Source of the DNA: Armatimonadetes bacterium Uphvl-Ar1 | Lineage (GTDB): Bacteria; Armatimonadota; Fimbriimonadia; Fimbriimonadales; Fimbriimonadaceae | Length of the DNA: 64,000 bases | Reading direction: 5' to 3' | Assembly: GCA_002162075.1 (NCBI GenBank) | Contig: CP021423.1 | Location: forward strand, 124,001-188,000 | Part shown: positions 44,672 to 53,782 of the stretch, piece by piece | How the letters are laid out: the number at the start of each line of letters is the position of its first letter | Numbering within the stretch: position 1 is the first letter of the stretch | Position numbers and translations under genes: made by a program | Notes under the pieces: generated by a model | What the model was told of the DNA's origin: nothing | Databases searched by the model: none | Seen by the model: the letters and a program-made list of their open reading frames with translations, nothing else

Positions 44672-46171
44672 ATGGATGCGAAGAAAGAGATTGAAGTTTT
44701 AGTGCGGGCGAAGTACCCGATTCTTTACATTACAAGTTGGGAAGAGCGGCGGGTTGAGCAGGCGGTGCGAGATGTTGCGTTGGGATTGAATCGGCAGATG
44801 CACACGTGGAGCGTGACGCAGGGGATGCAGCCGGCGGTGCGGAGGGCGAGTGGGCCAGTCAAAGCGAGCTCTTTGCCGGGGGAGTTGGAGGCTTTGGCTC
44901 AGATCCACGAGAGTGCGGAATTTACGGTGTTTTTGTTGAAGGATTTTCACCCTTATATGAAGGACACGCGGGTGGTTCGTTTGCTTCGAGATTTGGCGGC
45001 TCGGCTCCGAGGGAAAGCGCAGACCTTGATTCTCTTGAGCCCGCAGTTGACTTTGCCGACGGAATTGGAGAAGGACGTGACGGTTTTGGAATATCCGTTG
45101 CCGGAGCGTGACGACATTGAGACGCAATTGACGGATGTGATTACGGCGATGGGGGATACGCCCAGCGTGGACATGTCGCTGACGGATGAGTTGAGGGAGT
45201 CGATTGTCCGGAGTGCGCAAGGTTTGACGGCGGACGAGATTGAGAGTGCATTAGCGCGGAGTTTGGTCGAGGAGCGAAAGCTCACGGTGGATAAGATTAT
45301 TGAGGAGAAGAAGCAAATTGTCCGGAAGACGGGGATGCTTGAGTTCTATCCGAGTTCGAGCTCAATGAAGGATGTTGGCGGTCATGACTTGCTCAAGGAT
45401 TGGTTGGAAAAGCGGAGCAAGAGTTTTACGGATGCGGCGCGAGACTTTGGCATTCCTTATCCGAAGGGAATTTTGATTATTGGGGTTCAGGGTTGCGGGA
45501 AGTCGCTTGTGGCGAAGGCGGTCAGCAGTGCCTATGGGTTGCCGATGTTGAAGATGGATGTGGGGAGAATTTTTGGGAGTTTGGTGGGTCAGAGCGAGCA
45601 AAACATGCGACGAGCAATTTCGATTGCGGAAAGTTTGTCGCCGTGTATTTTGTGGATTGACGAGTTGGAGAAAGGTTTTGCGGGGATGAACGGAGGGGTG
45701 AGCGATAGTGGGACGACGGCGCGGGTGTTTTCGACCTTTTTGACATGGATGCAGGAGAAGACGAAGCCGGTGTTCTTAATTGCGACGGGGAACAATGTGG
45801 CTCAGCTTCCGCCGGAGTTGATGCGGAAGGGTCGTTTTGATGAGATTTTCTTTGTTGATTTGCCGGATACGAAGGAGCGCGAGGAGATTTTCAATATTCA
45901 CTTGAAGAAGCGGAAACGTGATCCCAAGAAGTTTAAGGTTTCCGAGTTGGCTTCGATCACAGATGGGTTTAGTGGAGCGGAGATTGAGCAGTTGGTTGTG
46001 GGGGCTTTGAATGCGGCGTTCTTCCAAGATCGGGAAGTGACTTTTAAGGATATCAAGTTCGAGGCGGATAATCAGGTGCCGCTCAGTCGAATGATGAGTG
46101 AGGATATTGAGGAGTTGCGGGAATGGGCGCGGCTTCGGGCTCGTCCGAGTGCGACTTACGGCGAGGGTTAG
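44672..46171 (+). CDS. Ycf46-like AAA ATPase
   Basis: The 499-residue product has an N-terminal Ycf46-type domain (E-I-E-V-L-V-R-A-K-Y-P-I-L-Y-I-T-S-W-E-E) and a C-terminal AAA module with Walker A G-V-Q-G-C-G-K-S, Walker B I-L-W-I-D-E-L-E-K, the pore-loop/SRH region F-L-T-W-M-Q-E-K and R-K-G-R-F-D-E. The cyanobacterial homologue affects CO2 use, but the general bacterial function is unknown. Both ATPase motifs are intact. The following gene starts 3 nt after the stop. Confidence 0.9.
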   Translation: MDAKKEIEVLVRAKYPILYITSWEERRVEQAVRDVALGLNRQMHTWSVTQGMQPAVRRASGPVKASSLPGELEALAQIHESAEFTVFLLKDFHPYMKDTRVVRLLRDLAARLRGKAQTLILLSPQLTLPTELEKDVTVLEYPLPERDDIETQLTDVITAMGDTPSVDMSLTDELRESIVRSAQGLTADEIESALARSLVEERKLTVDKIIEEKKQIVRKTGMLEFYPSSSSMKDVGGHDLLKDWLEKRSKSFTDAARDFGIPYPKGILIIGVQGCGKSLVAKAVSSAYGLPMLKMDVGRIFGSLVGQSEQNMRRAISIAESLSPCILWIDELEKGFAGMNGGVSDSGTTARVFSTFLTWMQEKTKPVFLIATGNNVAQLPPELMRKGRFDEIFFVDLPDTKEREEIFNIHLKKRKRDPKKFKVSELASITDGFSGAEIEQLVVGALNAAFFQDREVTFKDIKFEADNQVPLSRMMSEDIEELREWARLRARPSATYGEG

Positions 46172-46174
46172 GCT

Positions 46175-47056
46175 TTGAGTTTGACCCTCCTGGTTGGTGC
46201 GGCTGGGCACAGTTGGCGGTCTTGGCTTGAGGGTTATGGCGGGGGCTTTTGTGTGGCTGACCCGCATATGGGAGATTTTGGCTATCCAGGCCGGGTGGGG
46301 GTTTTGGTGGATGGAAAGATTGTGGAGTGGCGATTTGTTGGGTCGTTGGAGGGGACGCGGAATCCGTTGGGGCTCATCTTGGGTTGTTTAGATTTAGTTC
46401 GGGGTTGGGATGACGGGGTGATTTTGGGGCCGGAGGGAAGGGATTCGCCGGCTTCGCGGCAGATGTTTATTAATTTGGCGCAAGCGACGGGAGTCGAGAG
46501 AATTGTGATGCCGGAAGAGTGTGGTTTTGCGGGATGGGGGTGGCCGGTGGGGCCGGAAGAGGTGGCGGTGAGTGCGGATTTTCCGGTTATTGTTAAGGAT
46601 GCGCAAAGGCGCGCTCGGTGGTTGAGTTTATTGGAGGATTCTGGGTTACACGAGGTTGTTTTGGCGGATGTTCGGGTGATGGGGGCTCGGCTCGGGAGTG
46701 GTCGGCGGGTGGATTTGGGTTCTGGTTTGGCGGAGGTGGGGGGTGGAGTTTTGCATTGGGTGACGCGGGAGGAGGTGGGGGAGGATCGGATTTCGGGATT
46801 GGTGAATGAGTTCCATGTGGGGCGGGTGAATTTGGTGGATCCCAGGAGCTATCACGGGACGGTTTGTAGCTTTGCGCATGAGGACGGTCGGGATTTTGCG
46901 ATGGGGGTGGTGAAGCGGTTTGACGAGGGGCGGGGGGTTTTGGAGGTGTTGAGTCCGGCGGTGGTTCCGGCTCCGGTGCGGATATTGAAGTTGGGGAGTT
47001 TGCGGGTGGACAGTCAGGGTCGTGAGATTGGGGAGCATGCGCCTTGGGCGGTGTGA
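46175..47056 (+). CDS. Hypothetical protein, 293 aa
   Basis: No family is recognised. The product is soluble and Gly/Val-rich, with a Rossmann-like look at its start (T-L-L-V-G-A-A-G-H-S-W), and a beta-rich C-terminus (G-R-G-V-L-E-V-L-S-P-A-V-V-P-A-P-V). There is no P-loop. The only start found is TTG 46175. It follows the Ycf46-like AAA gene with 3 nt between, so the two are probably co-expressed and it may be a substrate or partner of that ATPase. It is convergent with the next gene. Confidence 0.55.
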   Translation: MSLTLLVGAAGHSWRSWLEGYGGGFCVADPHMGDFGYPGRVGVLVDGKIVEWRFVGSLEGTRNPLGLILGCLDLVRGWDDGVILGPEGRDSPASRQMFINLAQATGVERIVMPEECGFAGWGWPVGPEEVAVSADFPVIVKDAQRRARWLSLLEDSGLHEVVLADVRVMGARLGSGRRVDLGSGLAEVGGGVLHWVTREEVGEDRISGLVNEFHVGRVNLVDPRSYHGTVCSFAHEDGRDFAMGVVKRFDEGRGVLEVLSPAVVPAPVRILKLGSLRVDSQGREIGEHAPWAV

Positions 47057-47063
47057 GTGAAAT

Positions 47064-47405
47064 TTAGCTGACGAAGAATAGGCGCGTTGCGAAGAACACA
47101 ATTCCGAGGCAAATTCCGGTGATGAGGGCACCTTTTTTCCGCACTTCGATTGGTGTCGTTTCGGAATTAAGTTTGCAGACTTTGATGCCAATTCCGATGA
47201 TCGTGGCGAGCAGGGCGAAGAAGGTGAGAAAAATGGTGGAAGCCGGGATGTTTAGGGATTGGGAAAATTTCACGAGGGGTTGAATAGAATGGAGGGGAAT
47301 AGAGAGTGCAACTAAGCAGGGAGCAAAAATGGCGAGGGTTATTAGCCATGAGTGTCCATCTTGTTGCTGAACATCAAGTGGCGATTTTGAATTTGTATCA
47401 GCCAT
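47064..47405 (-). CDS. Small membrane protein, 113 aa
   Basis: The product has three hydrophobic segments (S-W-L-I-T-L-A-I-F-A-P-C-L-V-A, T-I-F-L-T-F-F-A-L-L-A-T-I-I-G-I and L-I-T-G-I-C-L-G-I-V-F-F-A) joined by polar loops. No family is recognised. The base composition has less G/T bias than the surroundings. ATG 47405 is the only reasonable start. It is isolated, convergent with the 293-aa gene. Confidence 0.5.
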   Translation of the reverse strand: MADTNSKSPLDVQQQDGHSWLITLAIFAPCLVALSIPLHSIQPLVKFSQSLNIPASTIFLTFFALLATIIGIGIKVCKLNSETTPIEVRKKGALITGICLGIVFFATRLFFVS

Positions 47406-47554
47406 ATCGTTTCAATTTTACATGGAATTGATCAGTGAGTGGTAATTATCAATTGCCTTTGGGAGCGATGAGTAATAGTGTTGTTTGGTTGTGATCGTTT
47501 GGGTTGTGATGCACAGGGGGTGAAGGGTCAGAGGCGGTATAACGTAGGGTCTGA

Positions 47555-48172
47555 ATGCGGTTATATATCGTTCGTCATGGTCAAACGGAATGGAATGCCA
47601 GTGGGTTCGCCCAGGGGCATTCTGATATTGAGCTTGACGAGACGGGGCGAATGCAGGCGGCGGCGATGGCGAAGGCATTGATGGACTGCCGGATTAGTAA
47701 GGTTTATTCGAGTGATTTGCGGCGCTGTGTTGAGACGGCAGATGCTTTTGCGGGACCGCTCGGGATGATGGTGGAGGCGCGGGAAGATTTGCGCGAGCGG
47801 ACATTTGGGCAGTTGGAAGGGGCGCATTATACGGAAATTCGGGCTTGGTTTAATGGCGAGAGTCGCCAGAGGGGATTGGGTGAACACGAGATTCGACCGG
47901 ATGGGGGGGAATCGCTGAAGGATGTTTGGAATCGGCTGGCTAAATTCAATCGGTTGATTGACCGGAGCCGCGAGAATGCTTTGGTCGTGACGCACGGGGG
48001 AACGGGGGGTCTGTTGATGGCGCGGTTGATGCGGGGGACGGTGCAAACGGCGAAGAGTTTTCGGTTGGAGAATACGGGGATTACGGAACTGATTCGGCGG
48101 CCCGATGGTTATTGGCAATTGTTGCGGTTCACGGATACGCGGCACTTGAGAAGTGATGAAACAGGTTCTTGA
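47555..48172 (+). CDS. Histidine phosphatase family protein (phosphoglycerate-mutase-like)
   Basis: The 205-residue product has the catalytic R-H-G motif in I-V-R-H-G-Q-T-E-W-N (residues 6-15) and the second catalytic His in V-V-T-H-G-G-T-G-G. L-R-E-R-T-F-G-Q-L-E-G is the typical middle motif. This superfamily includes alpha-ribazole phosphatase and broad phosphatases; the substrate here is not fixed. Its end overlaps the start of lnt, so the two form an operon. Confidence 0.9.
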   Translation: MRLYIVRHGQTEWNASGFAQGHSDIELDETGRMQAAAMAKALMDCRISKVYSSDLRRCVETADAFAGPLGMMVEAREDLRERTFGQLEGAHYTEIRAWFNGESRQRGLGEHEIRPDGGESLKDVWNRLAKFNRLIDRSRENALVVTHGGTGGLLMARLMRGTVQTAKSFRLENTGITELIRRPDGYWQLLRFTDTRHLRSDETGS

Positions 48173-49625
48173 GCGGAATTGGCCTTGGTTTGTGAGTTTT
48201 ATTCTGTTGAGTTTGGCGTTTCCGCCTTTGAATGTGTTTTTGCTCGTGTTTGTGGCTTTGGTTCCTTGGCTTCGGGTTTTGCGGGACGGTGACGGGAAGA
48301 AGGGATTTTGGGCGGGGTACGGGTTTGGGTTCTTTTACTTTTTGTTTCAGATGTTCTGGTTGATGCCGTTTGTGGGGAAATGGACGGGGAGTTATGGGAT
48401 GGCGGCATTGCCGTGGCTGGTTTGTGGGATATTGGCGGGGGTGTTTTATGGGGTGACGGGGTGGTTGATGGCGCGGGCGTTTGCTTTGCGGGTGGGTTTT
48501 TTGGTGCCATTGATTTGGGCGGGGAGTGAGGCGGTTCGGGCCTATGTGCCGGGGTTGGCGTTTCCGTGGGGGATTGCCGCATTGCCTTTGTGGCAGGTTC
48601 CGGTTTTGGCTCAGGCGGGGGCTTGGGGGACGATTTTCTTGGTAAGCGCGTGGGTTGTTTTGGTGAATCTGATAATTTTGGAAGTGTTCTTCCCGAAGGA
48701 GTCGGGGGTGGAGAAGCGGCTTGTTCGGTGGTATGGAATTGCGGCGGTGGGGTTAGCGGTGTTGAGTGCGTTTCGATACTCGAATATGCCGAAGGGCGAT
48801 GAGAAGACATTTACACTGGGTCAGCCGGGGGTGGATATGGCGTTTTTGACCCCGGATGAAGAGAGACAAGCACTTTTGAATGCGACGGGTGATTTGGTTT
48901 TGGGGGCGGAGTTACAGAACAGTGATTTGTTGATTTTTCCGGAGGGGTATGCGGGTCGGGTTTATGATTTGCCCCAGACTCCGCTTGGGTTTGAGCCTTC
49001 GGTGAAAGTGATTATGGGCGGTCAGAGAGAGGCGGAAGATGGTCGAGTTTTTCAGACGGCCTACGCTTGGGACGGGGCGGAATGGAGTCATGCGGATAAG
49101 ACTCGGTTAGTCGTTTTTGGGGAGTATGTTCCGCTGCGCGATCAGTTGCCGTTTTTGCGAAATTTCAATTTGCCGGCGGGGGATTTGGTGGAGGGGGATA
49201 CTTTGATCACGATGGAAGTGGCGGGGCTGAAAGTTGGCCCACTAATATGCTTTGAGGGGGTTTTTCCGGATTTGGCGTTGGGGCACTCGAACCAGGGGGC
49301 ACAGGTTTTGGTGCAGATGTCTATTGATGATTGGTATGAGGCGACCCCGGCGCATGACCAGTTGTGGATGAGCACGGTTTGGCGTTCGATTGAGAGTGGG
49401 CTTCCGGTTATGAGAGTGGGTGGGCGAGGAAAGAGTTTGGCGACCGATGCGCGGGGGAATGTTTTGGTTGACGTTCCGGTGGGGAAACGGATCCCGGCGA
49501 TGGCGAAAGTGGTTGTTCCGGAGAATAGTGACGCTTTTGGGGGTCGTTTTTGGTTTGTATGGCTGAGTTGGGCGGTTTGTGCGGGGGTCGGGTTGTATGG
49601 TTTGGTGCGCCGGGCTCAGGAGTGA
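48156..49625 (+). CDS. lnt: Apolipoprotein N-acyltransferase
   Basis: Lnt transfers the third acyl chain onto lipoproteins in the inner membrane, needed for Lol transport to the outer membrane. The 489-residue product has about six N-terminal membrane helices, the carbon-nitrogen hydrolase domain with the Glu (F-P-E-G-Y-A-G), Lys (H-A-D-K-T-R-L-V-V-F-G-E-Y-V-P) and Cys (L-I-C-F-E-G-V-F-P-D) of the catalytic triad, and a final membrane helix. Several lipoproteins in this window fit its presence. ATG 48156 is chosen; a GTG at 48153 is in frame. It overlaps the preceding gene by 17 nt. Confidence 0.94.
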   Translation: MKQVLERNWPWFVSFILLSLAFPPLNVFLLVFVALVPWLRVLRDGDGKKGFWAGYGFGFFYFLFQMFWLMPFVGKWTGSYGMAALPWLVCGILAGVFYGVTGWLMARAFALRVGFLVPLIWAGSEAVRAYVPGLAFPWGIAALPLWQVPVLAQAGAWGTIFLVSAWVVLVNLIILEVFFPKESGVEKRLVRWYGIAAVGLAVLSAFRYSNMPKGDEKTFTLGQPGVDMAFLTPDEERQALLNATGDLVLGAELQNSDLLIFPEGYAGRVYDLPQTPLGFEPSVKVIMGGQREAEDGRVFQTAYAWDGAEWSHADKTRLVVFGEYVPLRDQLPFLRNFNLPAGDLVEGDTLITMEVAGLKVGPLICFEGVFPDLALGHSNQGAQVLVQMSIDDWYEATPAHDQLWMSTVWRSIESGLPVMRVGGRGKSLATDARGNVLVDVPVGKRIPAMAKVVVPENSDAFGGRFWFVWLSWAVCAGVGLYGLVRRAQE

Positions 49626-50243
49626 TTAAGAGGTCGTTCTCCTGCGGCTTTCAACTTGGGTGGGGACAATCGTTGCGCAGACATTGACGCGGACGCATTC
49701 ATCGGAGTCTCTTAGGTCGGGATCATGTTCATTGTTATCGAGAGCGAACTGAATGAACTCTTGGAATTTATTGCGGACGAGTTCCATTTTTTCGGGAGAC
49801 AGAAATATGTACTGGGTGTCGAAGGCAAAGAACTTGCTGAAGTCATGGTCGGAATAGGCGGCATTTTGGAAGGCGGTATGTTGTCTTCCGAGGAGTCTCA
49901 TTTGGCCGAGGAATCGCTCGATATAGAGTCTGCGATCTGGATCGGGGTATCCGGCGGGTTCGAGTCGGTAGTCGATGGCTCCGTGGACGTAGAGGGCTTC
50001 GATTCGGGATCGTCTTTTTTGGGTTCCGACTTGAATGAGGAGTCCGACTTCGACTAGCTTTTTGACGTGTTCGCCGACAGACGCGGAGGTTTTGCCGATG
50101 TTGGCGGCGACTTCTCGGATTGCTCTTGGCTTGTAAGGACCCATTTCGGCGAAGACTTCGGCGGCGGCGTATGAGGCGAGCACTTCGAGATGCTTGGGGG
50201 TGAGGACTTGGAGTTCGAGCTGGTTGGGGTGCATCTGGATCAT
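49626..50243 (-). CDS. Winged-helix (ArsR-like) transcriptional regulator
   Basis: The 205-residue product has an N-terminal winged helix (residues about 20-90) with R-A-I-R-E-V-A-A-N-I-G-K-T-S-A-S-V and V-K-K-L-V-E-V-G-L-L-I, close to ArsR-type and other MarR/HTH-20 proteins. The C-terminal 110 residues (aromatic-rich helices, S-P-E-K-M-E-L-V-R-N-K-F-Q-E-F) could dimerise or bind an effector. No metal-binding Cys motif is present, so metal sensing is unlikely. The stop abuts that of lnt from the other strand. Confidence 0.7.
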   Translation of the reverse strand: MIQMHPNQLELQVLTPKHLEVLASYAAAEVFAEMGPYKPRAIREVAANIGKTSASVGEHVKKLVEVGLLIQVGTQKRRSRIEALYVHGAIDYRLEPAGYPDPDRRLYIERFLGQMRLLGRQHTAFQNAAYSDHDFSKFFAFDTQYIFLSPEKMELVRNKFQEFIQFALDNNEHDPDLRDSDECVRVNVCATIVPTQVESRRRTTS

Positions 50244-50428
50244 GTGAGGATTTCCGTGAAATTCGGACTAAAAATTGTTGATATGGGTTTTGGGATTAGG
50301 TGAATAGATGAGAATCCACCAGAGGGGAATACGGGTGCGATGCGATGTGGCATCAATAAGTTAGTCAAGATTATGGCCTGTTAATAACAAGAAAGTCGCT
50401 ATTCCGGAGGACTACCACATAGAAAGTA

Positions 50429-50516
50429 TGGAGGAGAGAAGGGGATTCGAACCCCTGAAGGCTTTCACCTTAACGGTTTTCAAGACCGTCGCAATCGACC
50501 ACTCTGCCATCTCTCC
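50429..50516 (-). tRNA. tRNA-Ser (anticodon TGA)
   Basis: The 88-nt minus-strand sequence folds as a class II tRNA: acceptor GGAGAGA with TCTCTCC, a CTTGAAA anticodon loop with TGA, a long variable arm, a TTCGAAT T-loop and encoded CCA at 50431-50429. A long variable arm with this anticodon is serine. Confidence 0.95.
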
Positions 50517-50578
50517 GATGTTTGCGGTAGGTATTTTACCTCTTGAATTTGAGGTGGGAATGGGAGGGGGTTTTGGGC

Positions 50579-50584
50579 TAAATT
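50579..50584 (+). promoter_or_regulatory. -10 element TAAATT, leaderless type
   Basis: TAAATT ends 6 nt before GTG 50591. Confidence 0.4.
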
Positions 50585-50590
50585 GGTGGG

Positions 50591-51951
50591 GTGTGGAGTT
50601 TTCTGCTGGCGGTGGCGATGATGGATGATATGAAGCCTTTGGGAGCGGTTCCGAGTGCGCGTCAGATGGCATGGCATGAGCGGGAGTATTACGGCTTTGT
50701 TCACTTTGGTCCGAATACTTTTTCGGGGAAAGAATGGGGGATGGGCGGGAGGATCCGAAGATTTTTGCGCCAAAGGAATTGGATACGGATCAGTGGTGCC
50801 GTGTTTTTCGGGATGCGGGGATGACGGGGGTGATTTTGACGGCGAAGCATCACGATGGATTTTGCTTGTGGCCGAGTGAGTTTTCGACGCATACGGTTCG
50901 GGAGGCGGGATTTGACGGGGATGTGGTGGCTCAGGTGGCGAAGAGCTGCCGGAAATATGGGTTGAAATTTGGGGTGTATTTGTCGCCTTGGGATCGGAAC
51001 CATCCGCAATACGGCACGGAGGAATATAACGATATTTTCGTTGCGATGCTTGAGGAGGTTTTGACGAGCTATGGAGATGTTTTTGAAGTGTGGTTTGACG
51101 GGGCAAATGGGGAGGGACCGAATGGGAAGAAGCAGGTTTATGATTTTGCTCGATTCAACCAAACGGTGAGACGATTGCAGCCTAAGGCAGTGATTTTTAG
51201 TGATGCGGGTCCGGACATTCGGTGGGTGGGGAATGAGGATGGTTTTTCGGGCGAGACGAACTGGGGGACGATTGATCGGGATCGGTATGTTCCGGGGACG
51301 CCTTTTTATAAGGAGTTGACGGAGGGGAAGATGGGGGGAACGCATTGGGTTCCGGCGGAGTGTGATGTTTCGATTCGGAAGGGTTGGTTTTGGCGAGGGA
51401 GTGAGGACGGTACGGTGAAATCCACCGAACGGTTGATGGAGATTTGGCGTGGTTCGGTGGGGAGGGGGTCAAATTTATTGCTCAATGTGCCACCGGATGA
51501 TCGGGGATCGATTGCGGATGTTGACGTGAAAGCGTTGATGGATTTTCGCCGGGCGCGGGAGGAGTTTTTGGGGGATTCAATTGAGGCGGTGGTGCGGGGA
51601 TTTTCTCAGCGATTTGGTCATGAGAGTTACCGGGCGGGGGATGGTGATGCGGGGACATTTTGGGCCGGAAATCCGGATGGAGATTGGCGATTGACTTTGG
51701 ATTTTGGTGGTTATGAAGAGGTGACGGGGATTGATGTTCGGGAGTATTTGCCTCTGGGTCAGCGGGTTACGGGTTGGCGGGTTTTGGTGGAGGGTCAGGA
51801 TGGTTGGTATGAGGTCGCGCAGGGGACAACGGTGGGTTGGCGGCGGGTAATTGGGTTTGGGAGGGTGACGGTGCGGAAGGTAGTTTTCGAGGTGACGGGG
51901 GCTCGGAGTACGCCGATGATTTCAGAGATTCGGGCGTTTCGGGGTTTTTGA
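50591..51951 (+). CDS. Alpha-L-fucosidase, GH29 (frame broken at 50736-50740)
   Basis: GH29 enzymes release alpha-L-fucose from glycans. The first frame has a short signal-like start (F-L-L-A-V-A) and P-S-A-R-Q-M-A-W-H-E-R-E-Y-Y-G-F-V-H-F-G, breaking at E-W-G. One extra G at 50736-50740 gives E-W-G-D-G-R-E-D-P-K-I-F and joins the main frame with L-T-A-K-H-H-D-G-F, the nucleophile motif E-V-W-F-D-G-A-N-G and a C-terminal F5/8 type (discoidin-like) part (V-T-G-W-R-V-L-V-E-G). About 453 residues. The window also makes GDP-fucose, so recycling of its own glycan is possible but unproven. Confidence 0.88.
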
Positions 51952-51957
51952 GTTGAG

Positions 51958-52191
51958 TTAGAGGATGATCGAACGGGAATCGGTAAAGATGATGACTTGA
52001 CCGTTTTCAGTTTCAAAGACGTGGATGGGTTTTGGGTTGGTACAGGGTTGGGAGATGACGGCAGCGGGAGTTGGGAGTTCCGCGACGGTTGGGATTGGTG
52101 GTGTGACGGTAGCGGGGGTCGTGAGTGATACGAACACTGCTTTTGCCGCCAGGGCGACGATCTCGACGACGGATTTGATGAAGTTGCCCAT
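51958..52191 (-). CDS. Small exported hypothetical protein, 77 aa
   Basis: The product has a hydrophobic N-terminal helix (V-V-E-I-V-A-L-A-A-K-A-V-F-V-S-L) and a Pro/Thr/Ala-rich second half with one Cys. Family unknown. A clear AAAGGAG Shine-Dalgarno 10 nt before ATG 52191 supports the gene. It is convergent with the GH29 gene, 6 nt apart, and divergent from pyrR. Confidence 0.55.
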   Translation of the reverse strand: MGNFIKSVVEIVALAAKAVFVSLTTPATVTPPIPTVAELPTPAAVISQPCTNPKPIHVFETENGQVIIFTDSRSIIL

Positions 52192-52252
52192 TTTGTTCTT
52201 TCTCCTTTTGGATTGATCCTTTCCGTTTGATATTTGCCCTCGGTGGTGATCA

Positions 52253-52276
52253 GTTCCTTAAGTTATGTGAAGGAAC
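52253..52276 (+). other. Hairpin in the pyrR leader region
   Basis: GTTCCTT and AAGGAAC pair perfectly around a 10-nt loop, 38 nt before the pyrR start. The PyrR binding-loop consensus is not recognisable, so its function is uncertain. Confidence 0.35.
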
Positions 52277-52314
52277 GTGTCAGTGGGCCAAAGGTTTTGT
52301 CAATTGGCGTCATA

Positions 52315-52863
52315 ATGAGGCTGATGCCTGAGGTTTTGCTCGATTCGGCGGGGATGCGGCGGACGTTATCGCGTTTGGCGCATGAGATATTGGATGGCAA
52401 CGGGGGGGCAGATGATTTGGTTGTTGTGGGGATTATGCGACGGGGTTACCCGGTAGCGAAGCAGTTAGCGTTTTTGATGACTCAGGCGGAAGGGGTCACG
52501 GTTCCTTGTGGGAAATTGGACGCGCGGGGATATCGTGATGACGTGAAGGATTCGGGCGAAGATTTGACGGAGATTCCATTCCAAATTAATGATCGCCGGG
52601 TGGTTTTGGTGGATGAGGTGTTGTTTACGGGTCGGACGGTGCGGGCGGCTTTGGAGGGGATTATGCGGCTGGGACGACCGAGTGTGGTTCAGTTTGCGAC
52701 GTTGATCGACCGGGGTCACCGGGAGTTGCCGATCCAGGCGGATTATGTGGGTCGGCGAGTGGAGACTCAGCGGAGTGACTTTATTTCGGTTAAGTTGAAT
52801 GAGTTTGACGGGGAGGATGTTGTGATGTTGTTGGCGGAGAGTGAAATGGAGGCAACGGTTTGA
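52315..52863 (+). CDS. pyrR: Bifunctional PyrR: pyr operon regulator / uracil phosphoribosyltransferase
   Basis: PyrR binds pyr mRNA in response to UMP and has weak UPRTase activity. The 182-residue product has R-R-T-L-S-R-L-A-H-E-I-L near the start, G-I-M-R-R-G-Y-P-V, L-D-A-R-G-Y-R-D-D, the PRPP-binding loop V-V-L-V-D-E-V-L-F-T-G-R-T and R-G-H-R-E-L-P-I-Q. Length is normal. ATG 52315 is chosen because homology begins there. Its stop overlaps the pyrB start, so pyrR-pyrB-pyrC is one operon. Confidence 0.94.
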   Translation: MRLMPEVLLDSAGMRRTLSRLAHEILDGNGGADDLVVVGIMRRGYPVAKQLAFLMTQAEGVTVPCGKLDARGYRDDVKDSGEDLTEIPFQINDRRVVLVDEVLFTGRTVRAALEGIMRLGRPSVVQFATLIDRGHRELPIQADYVGRRVETQRSDFISVKLNEFDGEDVVMLLAESEMEATV

Positions 52864-53782
52864 ACAAGCGGAGTTTGATTGCGATTCGGCACATGGAGCC
52901 AGGACAGATTCGGGAGTTGATCGATCTAGCGGTGGCGATGAAGGCGGATGTTCAGGCGGGGCGTAAAATTGATGGGGCCGGGCCAGGACCATCGGATTGT
53001 TGTTCTTTGAGAATTCGACTCGGACTCGGGTGAGCTTTGAGCAGGCTTGCAATTACTTGGGTTATCGCGTGGTGAACTTTGCGGGGAGTGGTAGCTCGAT
53101 GAATAAAGGCGAGAGCCTGAAAGATACGATTTTGACTTTGAAGCATGAGCTGTTGGAGGCAGTGGTGATGCGTCACAAGGCGAGCGGGAGTGCGCAGCTG
53201 GGGCAAGGCTATTTTGGTGGGCCGCTCATCAACGCGGGGGATGGCCAGCACGAACACCCGACTCAAGCACTCGGGGATGCCTTGACGGTGTTGGAACGGA
53301 AGGGTCGCTTGGATGGATTGAAGATTGCGATCGTTGGGGATGTGATGCATAGCCGAGTGGCGCGGAGTAATTCTTGGATGTTTTCGAAGATGGGAAGCGA
53401 AGTTCGGTTTGTTGGGCCGAGGACGTTGATGCCCAGTTCGATGGCGATGTTGCCGGGTGAGGTGTTTTATGATCTGAGAACCGGAATTAGCGGCGCGGAT
53501 GTAGTGATGTGTTTGCGGTTACAAAAAGAGCGGATGACGGATGGACGATTGAGCTCGATGGGTGAATATCGGAGACTATATCAGGTGAATCGCCAGACTC
53601 TGAAATGGGCGGCAGATGATGCGATTGTGATGCATCCGGGGCCGATGAACCGCGGGGTTGAGCTTGACGATTTGACGGCGGATGGTCCGGACAGCGTGAT
53701 TTTGGATCAGGTGTCGAACGGGGTTTTTGTGCGGATGGCGGCTTTGAAGTGGTTGTTTGACGGGGAGGAGACGAACTCATGA
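52860..53782 (+). CDS. pyrB: Aspartate carbamoyltransferase catalytic chain (frame broken near 52974-52977)
   Basis: PyrB makes carbamoyl-aspartate, the committed step of pyrimidine synthesis. The first frame (from TTG 52860) reads K-R-S-L-I-A-I-R-H-M-E and reaches R-K-I-D-G. One extra G in the G4 run at 52974-52977 gives D-G-G-R-A-R-T-I-G-L-L-F-F-E-N-S-T-R-T-R, the carbamoyl-phosphate site. The rest includes V-M-R-H-K-A-S-G-S-A, H-E-H-P-T-Q-A-L-G-D-A and H-P-G-P-M-N-R-G-V-E. About 307 residues, normal. Its end overlaps pyrC (ATGA). No PyrI regulatory chain is nearby. Confidence 0.92.

Noticed and set aside
50429-50516. tRNA-Ser as an attachment site for an island
   Set aside because: No integrase, no repeated tRNA end and no foreign-looking DNA beside it.
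52201-52314. PyrR-dependent attenuator before pyrR
   Set aside because: Only one short hairpin is visible; no binding-loop consensus or competing terminator is found.
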